Shown piece after piece: positions 7,095-7,142 of a stretch of DNA of 7,142 nucleotides. The position numbers and the translations under genes were made by a program. The stretch's first letter is position 1. Each line of letters begins with the position of its first letter. This DNA comes from Competibacteraceae bacterium UBA2788 (GTDB taxonomy: Bacteria; Pseudomonadota; Gammaproteobacteria; Competibacterales; Competibacteraceae), in the NCBI GenBank assembly GCA_002352185.1, contig DEHY01000081.1, forward strand, positions 3,097 to 10,238. Reading direction: 5' to 3'. The notes below the pieces were generated by a model. That model was not told where the DNA came from. It worked only from the letters and a program-made list of their open reading frames with translations, and searched no databases.

Positions 7095-7137
7095 ACGGGC
7101 TTCCAGCCCGTGTTCAGTTCACGGACTGGAAGCCCGT
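7095..7137. repeat. REP/BIME-like inverted repeat, two quasi-palindromic 17-base arms
   Basis: The left arm ACGGGCTTCCAGCCCGT (7095-7111) and the right arm ACGGACTGGAAGCCCGT (7121-7137) are inverted copies with one mismatch, separated by GTTCAGTTC. Together they can fold into a hairpin of 12 pairs, one mismatch and 5 more pairs, with a 7-base loop (7113-7119). Each arm is also nearly palindromic on its own (7-3-7), so small twin hairpins or a cruciform are possible. This design resembles dispersed intergenic REP/BIME repeats. It sits upstream of the AarF gene and may continue past the window edge. It could also act as a terminator or mRNA stabiliser for a gene outside the window. Confidence 0.75.
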
Positions 7138-7142
7138 ACCCG

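Noticed and set aside
7094..7096. GTG as the start of the AarF gene (566 aa)
   Set aside because: It lies in the inverted repeat, adds nine residues not typical of the family, and a GGAAG only 3 bases away is a poor ribosome site. It cannot be fully excluded because ATG 7069 also lacks a clear site.

Overview
The window reads as a chromosomal stretch of a GC-rich gammaproteobacterium that stores polyhydroxyalkanoate (PHA). It carries a PHA-system protein, a FFLEE-motif protein, an AarF/UbiB-type kinase, and a Hanks-type kinase paired with an OmpA-type lipoprotein. This mix, and the tail motif of the kinase, recall Competibacter-like bacteria, but that placement is an impression from memory. 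No phage, insertion sequence, CRISPR array or RNA gene was seen. No stretch longer than 300 bases lacks a gene.

Layout. (1) Bases 1-666, + strand: the 3' part of a FFLEE-motif protein whose start lies outside the window. (2) Bases 645-2182, - strand: a two-gene unit, first a secreted family I.5-like lipase, then 20 bases downstream a small PHA-system protein. The tail of the second gene overlaps the tail of gene 1 by 22 bases. (3) Bases 2183-2303: a 121-base divergent control region. (4) Bases 2304-5365, + strand: a membrane Ser/Thr kinase with a TPR and coiled-coil C-terminal half, then a lipoprotein with TPR and OmpA-like domains. The two genes overlap at an ATGA and are probably translationally coupled. 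(5) Bases 5396-7069, - strand: an AarF/ABC1/UbiB-family atypical kinase with two C-terminal membrane segments, convergent with the lipoprotein gene. (6) Bases 7095-7137: a strong inverted repeat of REP/BIME type at the window edge, immediately upstream of the AarF gene.

How the genes may work together. The lipase would release fatty acids outside the cytoplasm, and fatty acids are a classic carbon source for PHA, so the lipase/PHA pair makes metabolic sense (inference). The kinase/lipoprotein pair looks like an envelope signalling unit. The kinase domain is cytoplasmic, one membrane span follows, and a TPR plus charged-helix arm lies in the periplasm. The partner is a predicted lipoprotein whose OmpA-like domain has lost the usual peptidoglycan-binding aspartate. 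This pair is the best candidate for an undescribed system. The start of the kinase gene is also markedly AT-richer than its neighbours.
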